DNA from: Casuarina equisetifolia
Lineage: Eukaryota > Streptophyta > Magnoliopsida > Fagales > Casuarinaceae
NCBI GenBank assembly: GCA_028551475.1
Contig: CM052358.1
Coordinates: 20,610,853 to 20,674,852, forward strand
Reading direction: 5' to 3'
Length of the DNA: 64,000 nucleotides
Position 1 is the stretch's first letter. Every line of letters begins with the position of its first letter. This document shows positions 34,586 through 45,236 of the stretch, piece after piece. Below the pieces are notes generated by a model. It saw nothing but the letters and a program-made list of their open reading frames with translations, ran no database searches and was not told the DNA's origin. A program made the translations under genes and the position numbers.

Positions 34586-35315
34586 TTATCGAAGTAAGGT
34601 AAAGGGGATCACCTAGTTCGACTAAGGTTCTCCCACTCATTGCTTTTATATATATTGATGGACATGATAGTCATAAGTAGAGATGAATTACCTTTGAATT
34701 AAAGAGTTATCTACACTCCAAGTTCCACATGAAAGAACTTGAGATAGTAAAGTACTTTCTTAGCATTGAGTTTACAAGGTCTAAGCCTAGGATCCTAATC
34801 AATCAAAGGAAATATGCTTTAGAAATTATATCAAAATATGGATTAGCTGGATACAAGCCTGAGGAAACACAAATGGAGGAGAATCATAAGCTTACTATTC
34901 CAAAGAATGATGTTGCAATACATGATGTGAATGATCCTCCACTTACTAATATTATAAGCTATCAATGTTTTATAAGGAAGCTTATTTATCTTACAATAAC
35001 AAAACTTGACATATCTGATGCAATGTAGGTCCTTAATCAATATATGCACTCCCAAGATTTCTAATTAGGAGGCTACACTTTGAATTGTCAAATGCATTAA
35101 ATGCTCTCCAAGTTTAAGAATACTTATTAGGTTAAATAGTAAAGTAATTTTACAAGCTTATTGTGATTTTGATTATGGAAAATGCCCCATGAGGAACTAG
35201 AAGACTAAATTCCATGAAATCAATCAATTTCTAGGAGAAATTCTTAGAATAAGATAAGAACCCTAGAGAAAAATACAAATAGCTATATAGGAAAGTATTC
35301 TTAAATTTGATGATT
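34586..35315 (+). pseudogene. Copia reverse transcriptase remnant (outer element)
   Basis: Plus-strand frames show the end of a Ty1/Copia reverse transcriptase: a broken YIDD-type active-site segment near 34647-34680, then MKELEIVKYFLSIEF, the conserved QRKYALEII, YQ.FI.KLIYLTITKLDI (about 34729-35028), and a shifted continuation to about 35200 resembling ILQAYCDFDYGKCP. A stop and at least two frameshifts make it dead. Gag, protease, integrase and most of the reverse transcriptase are missing between it and the left LTR. Confidence 0.8.
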
Positions 35316-35775
35316 TGTACATACAAAGAAGATCTACTTTATAGGAAAAATGAAATGCTCAAACTAGCAAAGCAAAACGGAAAAGAAAAATCAATGGTAG
35401 TTTGATTTTGTCATAAATGTAATCTATTATTTATAATTTGGAAAAATATCTAAAAAAAATTAAATACAAAGGAAATTAGGGTTGGTGAAATTGAGAAAGA
35501 TGTATAGCTCTAGGTTGATTTGCATGAACATGGTTGGTAGATTTGAAAATTGTCTCTTTGGGTTCCATAAATTGAGGCAAGATATGGATTTTTGGCTTAA
35601 TACTTACAATTTCCATCAAGTGAGAGAGCTTGATGATGATGTAGTGCATTGCACGTGCACATATTATTCTTGGAAGATATGACATGTTTAAGTGATGCTG
35701 ACATGTCAGTGTTATGTGGTGTTGATGTGGCAATTGTGTTGACATCGAATGAATTTCAAGAATATGGTTTCAACA
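35316..35775 (-). mobile_element. LTR (3' side) of nested minus-strand Copia element
   Basis: 460-bp direct repeat of 37016-37450, bounded TGTACATACAAAG ... GGTTTCAACA, so both ends are TG...CA. On the minus strand the sequence just inside it is purine-rich (GGTGGAGGTTGGGG), fitting a polypurine tract, which makes this the 3' LTR of a minus-strand element. Confidence 0.8.
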
Positions 35776-37015
35776 TGCCCCAACCTCCACCACTACAAGT
35801 TGATTAATCTTGTTGAACTGTTAGCTTGCCTTGAAGAGTCTTAAATCTTATGGAAGGGAGTCATTTAATGAGAATGTCTACTGTTTAATCAGTGGAGGAA
35901 GTAAAATGAATAAAGACTTTCTTTGTTTTGATTTGTTCATGAAAAAATGGAAATCAATTTCAACATGTTGGTGCAAACATAGAAAACTAGATTGGTGGAA
36001 AGATAAAGAGTGGATAAATTGTCACACCAAAGAGTTAGTGGTTAAGGAAGGTGGACATGGAAATCTTATAGTAGGGGTTCAATTCATATGATTTCGGCAA
36101 TAATATCTACAAGGATTTTTAATTTAGTTTTAGTGCTGGAGTAAACATCTATTTTATGTTTGTTAGAATTCCAAGAAATCATATTAGGTCCAAGAAAAAC
36201 ACAATAGTCACCTATGGAATGTTGATCATCACAATCACTAGCCAATCTTATGTAAGTTATAAGATAGTACACTCCATCTTTGACATTTACTTCTTGATCG
36301 CCATTGTTGTTCATCATTTTATGAAGCCCATATTTGTCAAGGAAAATATGGCTTGTAACCCCTGAGTCAAGAAACCAACCAATGTCTTACAAGGCCTACA
36401 TGAATAGGCTTTATAGTTATTGGCCTTCATTTACATTATTGGCTTGGAAATTATTGTAGGCTTGGTTATCAGTTGGTGGTTTTTTGTTAGGCTTGGAATT
36501 AGGAATAATGTACCTATATTGACATTACCATATATGGTGGCCAAACTTTTTGACAAATCTAGTAGAGAATGTTCAAACATTAATTTTCATTGTCATGAAG
36601 GTAGCAACTGTTGGAGTTTACTACAAGCAAGAGGTGAAGGGTTTAACCATAACTATGATGACCCGTGGAGGAACTTATGTGAACAAGGTAGAAAATTATG
36701 GTTTGATGGTAGTGTGACCCATGGAATAGACAACGTTAGGTGTGTCTCTTCGGCAAGCTCAAGTTAGGCTTCATTGTTGAGAAGCAAGCCATGTAAATCC
36801 TCCTTATTAAGAGACTTTGTTCTCATGTGAATGGAGGTTGCAGTGTTGAGTGGCACAAAAGGGGTCCTAAGTCCACAAAGTACATGGGTTAGATGCTCAT
36901 TATCTAACAAAATTTCTCTGATTAGGTGGACTTGATCAATGAGGGCATCTAACTCATACATGAATTTATTCACAATAGAATGATCTTTGGTGACCACTTG
37001 AAGGCAAAAGTTATT
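35776..37015 (-). pseudogene. Internal remnant of nested Copia element: gag and RNase H
   Basis: On the minus strand 5' to 3': a gag piece at 36997-36764 with ELDALIDQVHLIREILLDNE and LNKEDLHGLLLNNE, as in the Retrotran_gag/UBN2 family; a worn GHHIWQC zinc-knuckle-like trace near 36540; and an RNase H piece at 36317-36084 with DYCVFLGPNMISWNSNK and SSTKTKLKILVDIIAEI. Protease, integrase and reverse transcriptase are absent and gag abuts the 5' LTR with no primer-binding site, so the element has large internal deletions and is non-autonomous. Confidence 0.78.
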
Positions 37016-37450
37016 TGTACATACAAAGAAGATCTAACTGATGTGCAAAATGAAATGTTTAAAGTAGGGGAAAAAACTAATGATACTTTGATTTTGTAAT
37101 AAATGTAATGTAATTTAGAAAAACATTTCAAAAAATTAAATGCAAAGAAAATCAAGGTTGGTAACATTAAGAAGGGTTTATGGGTCTAGATTCATTGGTA
37201 TTAACGTGGTAAGTAGATTTGAAAATTTTCTCTTTGGGTTCTATCAGTTAAGGCCGCAAATGGGTTTCTGGCTTGATACTTGCAGTTTCAATTGAGTGGG
37301 AGCTTAAGGATGATGCGTATTCGTTACACGCACGTGCATTATTCTTGGAAGATCTAACGTATTTAAGTGACATTGACATGTCAATGCTATGAGGTGTCGA
37401 TGTGGCAATTATGCTAATGTACCATGCATTTCGAGAATATGGTTTTAACA
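37016..37450 (-). mobile_element. LTR (5' side) of nested minus-strand Copia element
   Basis: 435 bp, TGTACATACAAAG ... GGTTTTAACA, matching 35316-35775 with many substitutions and small deletions, which implies an old insertion. Flanking 5-mers (TGATT before the left LTR, AGTAG after the right) do not match, so no target-site duplication can be claimed. Confidence 0.8.
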
Positions 37451-37912
37451 AGTAGTAGATATGATAGGCTTTTGTATACAAATATGATAGATTTTTGCAT
37501 ACAATTTGGTGATTCTCTTCTTTGTTGGAGATTTAAGTAGTAAAGGATAGTATGCCAATCACCTACAGAGGCTAGATATTGAGCCATGGCACTTTATCCA
37601 AAGTAATTTGGTTATTAGGTTTGCTAGATGATTTACAAGTGTAATGCCCAATACCATTTTCTTTATTAAATGACAATGAATTTATAACAAAGATAGCTAC
37701 AAATCCTACAATTCATGAGATGACCAAGCATATAAAGATTAATTGTCACTTCATCAACAAGAATATCACTAAAGGTATTATTTAGATTTTTTACATTTCA
37801 ACCAAGGATTAATTAGCATATTTATCTTTCAATCATTAGGTATATGGCAACACCACTTTCCTTGACAATATGGGAATATACGACTTATAGAAAGCACCAA
37901 CTTCAAGAGAGA
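37451..37912 (+). pseudogene. Copia RNase H remnant, continuation of outer element
   Basis: Plus-strand frames resume the Copia RNase H interrupted by the nested element: VIWLLGLLDDL, then NDNEFITKIATNPTIHEMTK, HIKINCHFI, ISTKD and NMGIYDL ending at the right LTR. The order matches a Copia polyprotein C-terminus; stops and shifts show it is dead. Confidence 0.75.
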
Positions 37913-38115
37913 TGTTAAAAGTGTGTATGCTACGTATTTATATTTCCCATTTCACCCATAAAGGCTTTGGTGACTCTTTGTTATATACTTTCTTTCCTAT
38001 AAAAGCTATTTACTCTTCCTTTTATTCTTCTACTTTCATTCATCCAATCACTTTATTCATTGGGTCATAACGCTATTTTGCTAAGTTATTGTGTATTTCT
38101 TGGTATTCAAGAATT
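37913..38115 (+). mobile_element. Right LTR of outer Copia element (degenerate)
   Basis: Starts TGTTAAAAGTGTGTAT directly after the RNase H remnant and matches 34347-34585 in order, as described there. The right end is approximate. Confidence 0.65.
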
Positions 38116-38418
38116 TTTCTTCTCTTTTTTGTGTTTTATAACTATGACAAGAAGTGAATTTTTGCTACTCTTTACGAAATTTGTGCTATCTCAATATAAA
38201 ATAATAAAATAAAATAAACCTATTAGGTTCTAATACTAGTAAATCAAGCAAAAGAAAATTTTCTTTACAAATTTTCATTATGAATTGTAAGGATAGATTC
38301 TTGTTCTACTTAGAATTATTAAGAATATAATCACGTTCAACATATGAGTTAAGGATAGAGTTTTATTCACCTTAGATACTCATCAGAAACAGCCTTGCAA
38401 ACTTCTTTATGTAAAGTA

Positions 38419-38482
<64 letters not shown>

Positions 38483-39464
38483 CCTCTACATATTATTAAG
38501 AATAAAGATATGTTTGACTTAGAATTGTTAAAAATATAGTCTTGTTCAACTTAAGAATTAAACACGAAGTCTTGTTCAACAGCTCTTGTTCAATTAAATA
38601 CAATCAATTAATTTTCAAGGAGATGTATTATCCCTTAAAGCCTAGTTCACATTAGTTAATCTTGTCAGAACATTATAAATTATCTCATACTATTTGAATC
38701 CTATCTAAATATCTTATTTGAAATGAAAAACAAGTTCTTTCCTCCCAATTTACTTTTACAGAGAAAATTGATTTTCTAAGAGTACACTTTAGGCTGGAAG
38801 TCAGAAATCAACGCTGTGATTCCAAGAGTCCTTTGTTTTCTTTAATCTTTTCCTTGGCTAGAGGAGAAATCGAGAAGCTCAGCAGAGAAGAAAGGGAGGG
38901 GGGGAGGGGAGAAAGAGCTAATGAAGTTATTAAATTGTGTAGAATTAACGTTGTGGTCTAATTAATCTTCGGTCTACTTTTCCGGAGCGAAGACTTCTTC
39001 GCTTCGTAGGACGAGCTGGTTTGTCCTTTCCGGAGACCAATGGCCGCAGGTGGGGTCCCGCCCACAAAAGTTGCCTGATTCAGACTGTTGAAAGTCTGAA
39101 AATTCAAAGGAAAACGATCGGCGGCCAGTCTCCCAATCTTGCACGTTTCAATTGGTGAGCCGGTCTGACTTAAGGGGAAAGAATCTGCCTCTGAATTCAA
39201 ATTGGCAGTGATGGGTAAGTGGAAGAGGATACTTTCCCACATGATTTACGCCATTGTTTTTCTCGTGGGGTTGACCATGGAAGAAGCTGTGACCGCGACC
39301 TGAATTTTCCTACCTTAAATTCGCACTGTTATTCATTGAAACTTCAAACGATGCTCTTAAATTAGCCGCTTTCGATTGCCTCTGCAACTTTGAAAACGTG
39401 CTCTCTTCCTTGCTCTCAAAAGCCTTCATCTTCCTCTTGTCTTATCTCAGCTTGTAGCTCGAGC
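38116..39464. other. Spacer and PUB24-like promoter region
   Basis: AT-rich DNA with a long TC microsatellite (38421-38480), a G/A-rich tract near 38880-38915 and then a less AT-rich promoter region. No clear TATA box was found, and no gene is recognised. Confidence 0.5.
38421..38480. repeat. TC microsatellite, 30 units
   Basis: Thirty uninterrupted TC units, the longest perfect dinucleotide run in the window, about 1 kb upstream of the PUB24-like gene. Confidence 0.95.
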
Positions 39465-40682
39465 ATGGAAGAAATTGAGATACCTGAATATTTCATCTGT
39501 CCCATATCTCTGCAGATTATGAAAGACCCCGTTACGGCGGTGACAGGCATCACGTATGACAGGGAAAGCATGGAGCAATGGCTGAAATCAGCGAAGGACT
39601 GCACATGCCCCGTTACGAAGAAGCCATTACCGAGAGACTCCGACTTGACGCCAAATCACACGCTTCGACGGCTCATCCAGGCCTGGTGCGTGGCAAATGC
39701 AAAAAATGGTGTTGATCGAATTCCCACTCCGAAATCTCCTCTCGACAACACCCATGTCCTTAAACTTGTGCGGGATCTTCGAGTATCTCATTTGTACGGC
39801 GCTACGTTGCAGAAAATGGAAGTTCTGGCGGCAGCAAGTGAAAGAAACAGGTTGTGCATGGCCGGGGCTGGTCTGGCCAAGGTTATGTGTCTCTTTATCA
39901 TCAAATGTTTTAAGGAAGGGAGAACATCTGGCCTTGAGGAAGCTCTCAGAATTCTGCACCTTATTTGGAGTCCAAGTATGGAGATTAAGCTGCTTGTTGA
40001 AGAAGACTACAATTTCATCGACGCGTTGACATGGGTTTTGCAGTGCGAGGTCGATAACCATGTCCGTATCAAAACAGAAGCACTTTTGGTCCTGAAAATG
40101 GCGATTGAAACAGCAAGTTCAAGCCGGTTAGCGCGATTAAAACCTGAATTCTTCGAAACCATGTTGCGGGTTCTAGGATGTAAAATCCCTCAACAAGCAA
40201 TCAAAACCTCCTTGCATGTGCTGATACAAGCATGTCCTCAGGGGACAAACAGACTGAAAATCGTGAAAGCCGGTGCTGTTTTTGAGCTAATCGATTTCGA
40301 ATTGCAGAAACCTCAGAAGAACATCACCGAGCTTATCTTTAATCTTTTGGCACATCTATGCTCATCCGCCGATGGACGAGCACAGCTTCTGCGTCACGCC
40401 GGCGGCATCGCCGTTGTGTCCAAAAGGCTACTCAGGGTTTCCCCGGCAACAGACAACCTAGCTCTTCATATACTTTCATTGATCTCCAAGTTCTCGGCTA
40501 CAACTGAAGTTCTTCAAGAGATGTTGAGGGTTGGAGCAGTGACAAAGCTTTGCATGGTCATGCAAGCAGATTGTGCATCATTTTTGAAACAAAAAGCAAG
40601 AGGAATCCTCAGATTGCATTCCAATGTTTGGAACAATTCTCCTTGCATTGCTGTATATCTGTTAACAAGGGAACAGAGGTAA
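39465..40682 (+). CDS. U-box E3 ubiquitin ligase, PUB24-like (405 aa, single exon)
   Basis: Plant U-box proteins of the PUB22/23/24 group are cytoplasmic E3 ligases that dampen pattern-triggered immunity and drought responses by ubiquitinating targets such as the exocyst subunit Exo70B2. Seen: an N-terminal U-box (about aa 4-78) with IPEYFICPISLQIMKDPVT, GITYDRESMEQWL, CTCPVTKKPL and PNHTLRRLIQAWC, then armadillo-type helical repeats to the C-terminus, including ADGRAQLLRHAGGIAVVSKR and LLRVSPATDNLALHILSLIS. The IPEYFICPISLQIMKDPVT core and RLLRVSPA segment fit PUB24 best. It is intronless, as usual for this group. The ATG at 39465 opens the U-box directly; the in-frame extension to 39390 has no ATG. 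Length matches the family and nothing is broken. Confidence 0.93.
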   Translation: MEEIEIPEYFICPISLQIMKDPVTAVTGITYDRESMEQWLKSAKDCTCPVTKKPLPRDSDLTPNHTLRRLIQAWCVANAKNGVDRIPTPKSPLDNTHVLKLVRDLRVSHLYGATLQKMEVLAAASERNRLCMAGAGLAKVMCLFIIKCFKEGRTSGLEEALRILHLIWSPSMEIKLLVEEDYNFIDALTWVLQCEVDNHVRIKTEALLVLKMAIETASSSRLARLKPEFFETMLRVLGCKIPQQAIKTSLHVLIQACPQGTNRLKIVKAGAVFELIDFELQKPQKNITELIFNLLAHLCSSADGRAQLLRHAGGIAVVSKRLLRVSPATDNLALHILSLISKFSATTEVLQEMLRVGAVTKLCMVMQADCASFLKQKARGILRLHSNVWNNSPCIAVYLLTREQR

Positions 40683-41368
40683 CATTTATGGATCTTTGTA
40701 GAATTTCATCTTGGGTTTACAGAGACCTTTTATTGTACCTGTCAACGATAAACTGTAAATATATTGTTCTTTTCGACTCTGTTCTTATGTTTCCTTCAAA
40801 TTTATATTTTCGCCGCCAAGTGCCAGCCAACGACACAAACATGTGAAAGGTCGAACTTCTAACTCGGATAGAAGCCATCCCAGTTCCAATAGAAAGGAAG
40901 CCTATCTAAGAAACTTAAAACTTTGAGGTTAGAAGGTGATTGCTTGAAAGTTAATCCTCAGATTTGATCCATTGGAGATATATATTATTTCACACACTAT
41001 AACCAAATAAATATGTTTTAAAAAAAATTTGGTCATTCCTGCATATTGTTTTTCGCTCTAAAAACTAATGTTCTCGAGTTTGAGCTTTATTCCTTTAATG
41101 CAATCCTCATTTCAATTTAACAGCGAACATTAAAAAATAATTGAACTTACTCTGTACTATGGTTGAAATTTTTAGGATTAATAGGGATTTCACAATGTTT
41201 TTCACTCAGTTGATTAGTGAATCTTATGCTAATTATGTCGATATGAAATAGATTGGTTATTAATTTTGGAAGTCTGTAAATAGATCTCCATTTGCACCAT
41301 CCCATAAACCACCCATAAACCAACAACATATGTAGATGCAGTAAGTTATCTATAACTATGCAAGAGCG

Positions 41369-41409
41369 CACACACACCCACACCCACCCACAAACACACA
41401 CACACACAT
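41369..41409. repeat. Imperfect CA-rich microsatellite
   Basis: CACACACACCCACACCCACC and a following CA run are read directly. Minus-strand Cys/Val frames through it are not genes. Confidence 0.8.
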
Positions 41410-42380
41410 ACAAAAAGAAGTTAACAAAATATGTTCAACCAAGATCAACACTTCTTGAAACATCTTGGAAGATTGTCTATGTTTCGTATGTACTGATCTC
41501 AATTTGCACGTTTAACAAGTTGATACTTCTTTGTGTTCATTGAAAGGAAGATAAAACCCCACATGAAAGAGCCAAGTAAAATCCTTATTCTCTGACATAT
41601 ATTAGTTGTTGTTGGATATTGTATATAAGGGCTAGGGATACTAAATTCGTTTATAGGATGAAGAGAGCATTGTCGTTGGCATGCTTGCTTTCAAAATATG
41701 CAGTCAACCGTTATCAAAGTCTGTATGTAAAACAGTGTCAACGGTGGCAAGGTTTGAGTCTAATCCAAAACAGCCACACCCAATGGATGCGGAACTTACA
41801 ACATCTATGTTCAGCCTCTATCTGGTTTGATTTCTTCGACAGCTCAAGCTCAATATTAACCAGCTGTCAGTGTCATGTCATCGACCTTCAATACCTTTAC
41901 CCTTTGGCCAAACCGCCAGCAGATCTTCCGGTCTGTCCACAGCCATCGTTGTTCTCTTTGGTCCTTGTTTGGTATGAAGGTCGGACGTGGCTGCCACGGT
42001 GATGACCGGATTGATCCCCAAGATTGGGAACCGAATCCCGTGATGTGCAGCCCCATTTTTCAACAAAAGGAAGCGGAGGGCTGCCACAGGACAAGGCAGC
42101 TGTTGACTTGCAGGAAGGCTACTGACCGGAGGGGCTGCCTTGGCATGAAGTGGCCACTGACTCATTGACCGGGGCTGGTTTCTGTCAACAAGGGAATTTT
42201 TTTTTTTTTTTTTGTATAAAACAGCATGTAGGTCCATCGTAGTTTCTTAAGCTTGTAAATGGTTTTGCTCCTACTATATTTCGTTTGCTACATTTGTAGC
42301 TTGTAAGCAACTTAGTTTTATTACAAATCCAGAGTTCCATATCTGCTTGTGTTTATGTTCAAAAGCAACAGTCTTGTTCA

Positions 42381-42460
42381 ATGGCTCTAAGAGCCATAAG
42401 CTGCATTCATAAAGAGATTGTTAAGACCTATGTGTAAACATAGGCTCTAAGAGCCATAAG
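42381..42460. repeat. Repeated palindrome GGCTCTAAGAGCC with a third small hairpin
   Basis: ATGGCTCTAAGAGCCAT (42381-42397) has 8-bp arms around one base. GGCTCTAAGAGCCATAAGCT recurs at 42443-42462. Immediately before the second copy, CCTATGT-GTAA-ACATAGG (42427-42444) forms a 7-bp stem with a 4-base loop. Confidence 0.8.
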
Positions 42461-45172
42461 CTTGATCTTTGCGGGGGATATTACGGCTTTGCAATCATAG
42501 ATGTATAACTTTAGTCTTAAAAAAATAATCCTAACGGGGGATTTTTTGCAAATCACTTATCATAAATGTTAGAGATTGTTAAATGGTGTAATAAGTTTCA
42601 CATTGTCTAAATCTTGTTTTTAGAATCCTCTTTGTAAGAAAAGAAGACACACCTATTTTTGAGTTAATTTTTAGATAAAAATAAACTCCTAATATGACAT
42701 CAAAGCCTAAATTTTAAGTGACAATTCATCATGGATTGGGTTTCAATGGTCTCTATCTTATCATTCTATCTCCTCACTCATGAATTAACCTACACATAGG
42801 GCAAGAGAACATGCTAAATAAAAATATAAATCTCATATTACCTAAATTTTATTTGAAAATATTTTTTATAAGAAAGGAATATTCATTCACTCTAAAATTG
42901 ACTTTTAAGTAAGAATGAGCACAGGAAAAACTTGATTTCTAAAAAGTCAATAGTTGGTATTATTACCTGCCAGTTCAACCATTTGAATGGAAATTGTGTT
43001 CCTAGCAGCCTCCACACAACAAAATGGGTTTTAAGCCGGCGAAATGTGCTTCCCCGCTACCTTCCAACTTCGTCACAGCACACAAGATCTCCACACTTCA
43101 AAGCCCTTTTTGCTTTGTTTTTTGACTTTCTTCTTCCATCCAAGGCCTAAAGCCCACCAAGAAGGAAAATAATTCATCCACGTTCCCTTCTCTAAGTATT
43201 TTCAATATTCTAACCCTATGTATGTCTTTGCATACATATATAAATACGCACAAGCCATATAAAAATGAATGTATTCTTTGCACAGAGGAAATAACCCGAA
43301 ATGGCGATGTTTCCAATGGCTCTCATCGGCCTTGTTATCGGGAATTCCTCCACGATGAACAGGGCCGGAAGAGAAGTGCACGGTCCTTTCGACGCGTGCT
43401 TTGTTAATGGCATCAAACGATGCTCTTTTCAATGGTGCTTCTGCCTTAGGGTTTTAACAGCTTTGCACAGAGATTTTTAGCATACAACATGGTGGATATG
43501 CACAAGGCCGACAAAGGGGTAGCAAGTTGATTTGCTATGTCTACGGTGATTTTTTCGAGTTTTAAAAGAGGGACGAGAGCATGCAATATTGGTGACTTCC
43601 ATGTTCTCTATGCTCATTCTTTAATCTTGTCATGTGCTTATTGAAGATGGCTCTTTCTTTTTGTACTAACTAGAATCACAGTTAAAAATTCTTTAATTTC
43701 TTTTTTCAATTTCCAATGACTGTTAAGAGAGGAAAAAAATTAAGTACATAAGAACAATTGGGTCATTTCTAACAATAACAACTTCCGTACCAATAAAATA
43801 AAATAGAAGTGAGATACTAACATTGTTGAGTGACTCAAAGAAAGGTCCTTTTCTTGTTTCTAAAAATAATAATCCCAACTATGGACTTAGAGCTCGTGTA
43901 GAACAATAATATTGCAAGCCAAAAATACTATGCACACAATATACAACATTATTGTTAAAGTTTGGTATATATCTTATATTGTTAATATACTTAGATGTCA
44001 TATTCCTTATACATCGAGATGTTCCATTATCTTATAAACTGGTTTGAAGAAAAGTAATAAACCTTCAATATGATATTAAAATTCAAGTTTCAAGTAAGGC
44101 ATCCTTTTGTTCATGGCTTAAGTTCTCACCAAAAATGTTTCACAAAACCAATGTATATATATATATATATTTTTTTTATTTATGAATATCTAAATTTATT
44201 CATCAAAGAATAAGAGAATATAAAAACATAAAATTTACCCTAATATTAAAATTTATCTAAAATAAAAACAAGTTTGAAATCCTCTAGTTATGACATAACA
44301 AAATATTTACTTAAGTGAATTTAATGTTCCTAAATTGAGATGTGCTCTCATGTATTATTTTCCTAATTTTAACCAATAAAACTACATATATTTCATATTT
44401 TCAGTATACCAATGTGTTATATTCCTTCTATGTAGATGTGTTACATCTTTTAACGATTATTATTGACTTGGAATAGGAATTACGCTTGATATATGTTACG
44501 TGCACGAAATGAGTTGAGCTCTTGAAATATAAAATAATTACTAAAATTTATTATTAGCACTCTCTAAAAAAGTAATAAAAGTTACCATTGAAAATGAAGG
44601 TTATTGATATAGATTATGTGGCAATATTTGAATCTAAGAACTTAAGTCTTTGTTCACATGTTTATTAGATATCAGTTTTTAATAATTTAAGTTTTCCCTT
44701 TCCGTGTAATCAACTACAAAATCTTGCCGAAATACAGCAATTCGAAAGAAGAAAAACGAATTAGTTTATTCAAAATCAGTCTTACACTCACTTAAACACT
44801 ATCATATTACATGCCCTAAAATATGCCAGCTTCGCTTGAATTTCCTGTTGACAGAGACGTAACATTGTTCAATTGAATTGAACGAACAAAACAATATGAG
44901 ACAATGTTGAATACTGATGACTGTTATTGCTACTCGTTGAAGAATATGGACAAATTAGAAACATTAATTAATGAATTGGCGACTGACCATCTACCCCTTC
45001 TACCTTCTACTTCTCAGGTGTCGTCAGCTTCCAAACATAAAACAAGGTTGCAGTCTTCGTTCACAAATTGACCTTTGTTTCACTTTCGAACCAAAAATAC
45101 AGCATGAGCTAAGATAAGGAGGGCAGGTAAGTACCTTTCAAACACGGTCGAGCACGAGGACAGAGAAAGCAG

Positions 45173-45236
45173 AGGTAACGACAAGGCTTTTGGAAGTCTC
45201 ACGAAGATCTGAGACTTCAAAAGCACGGTGTTACCT
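45173..45236. ncRNA. Candidate small-RNA hairpin (miRNA-precursor-like)
   Basis: GCTTTTGGAAGTCTCA (45186-45201) pairs with TGAGACTTCAAAAGC (45210-45224) with one bulged G, around an 8-base loop CGAAGATC. Past a small internal loop, AGGTAAC (45173-45179) pairs with GTTACCT (45230-45236). That gives about 22 pairs in 64 bases, a shape expected of a short miRNA precursor or a miniature inverted-repeat element. It matches no miRNA I recognise. Strand and expression are unknown. Confidence 0.4.

Noticed and set aside
39627-40061. 144-codon minus-strand frame inside the PUB24-like gene
   Set aside because: Antisense shadow of a strongly supported U-box coding sequence.
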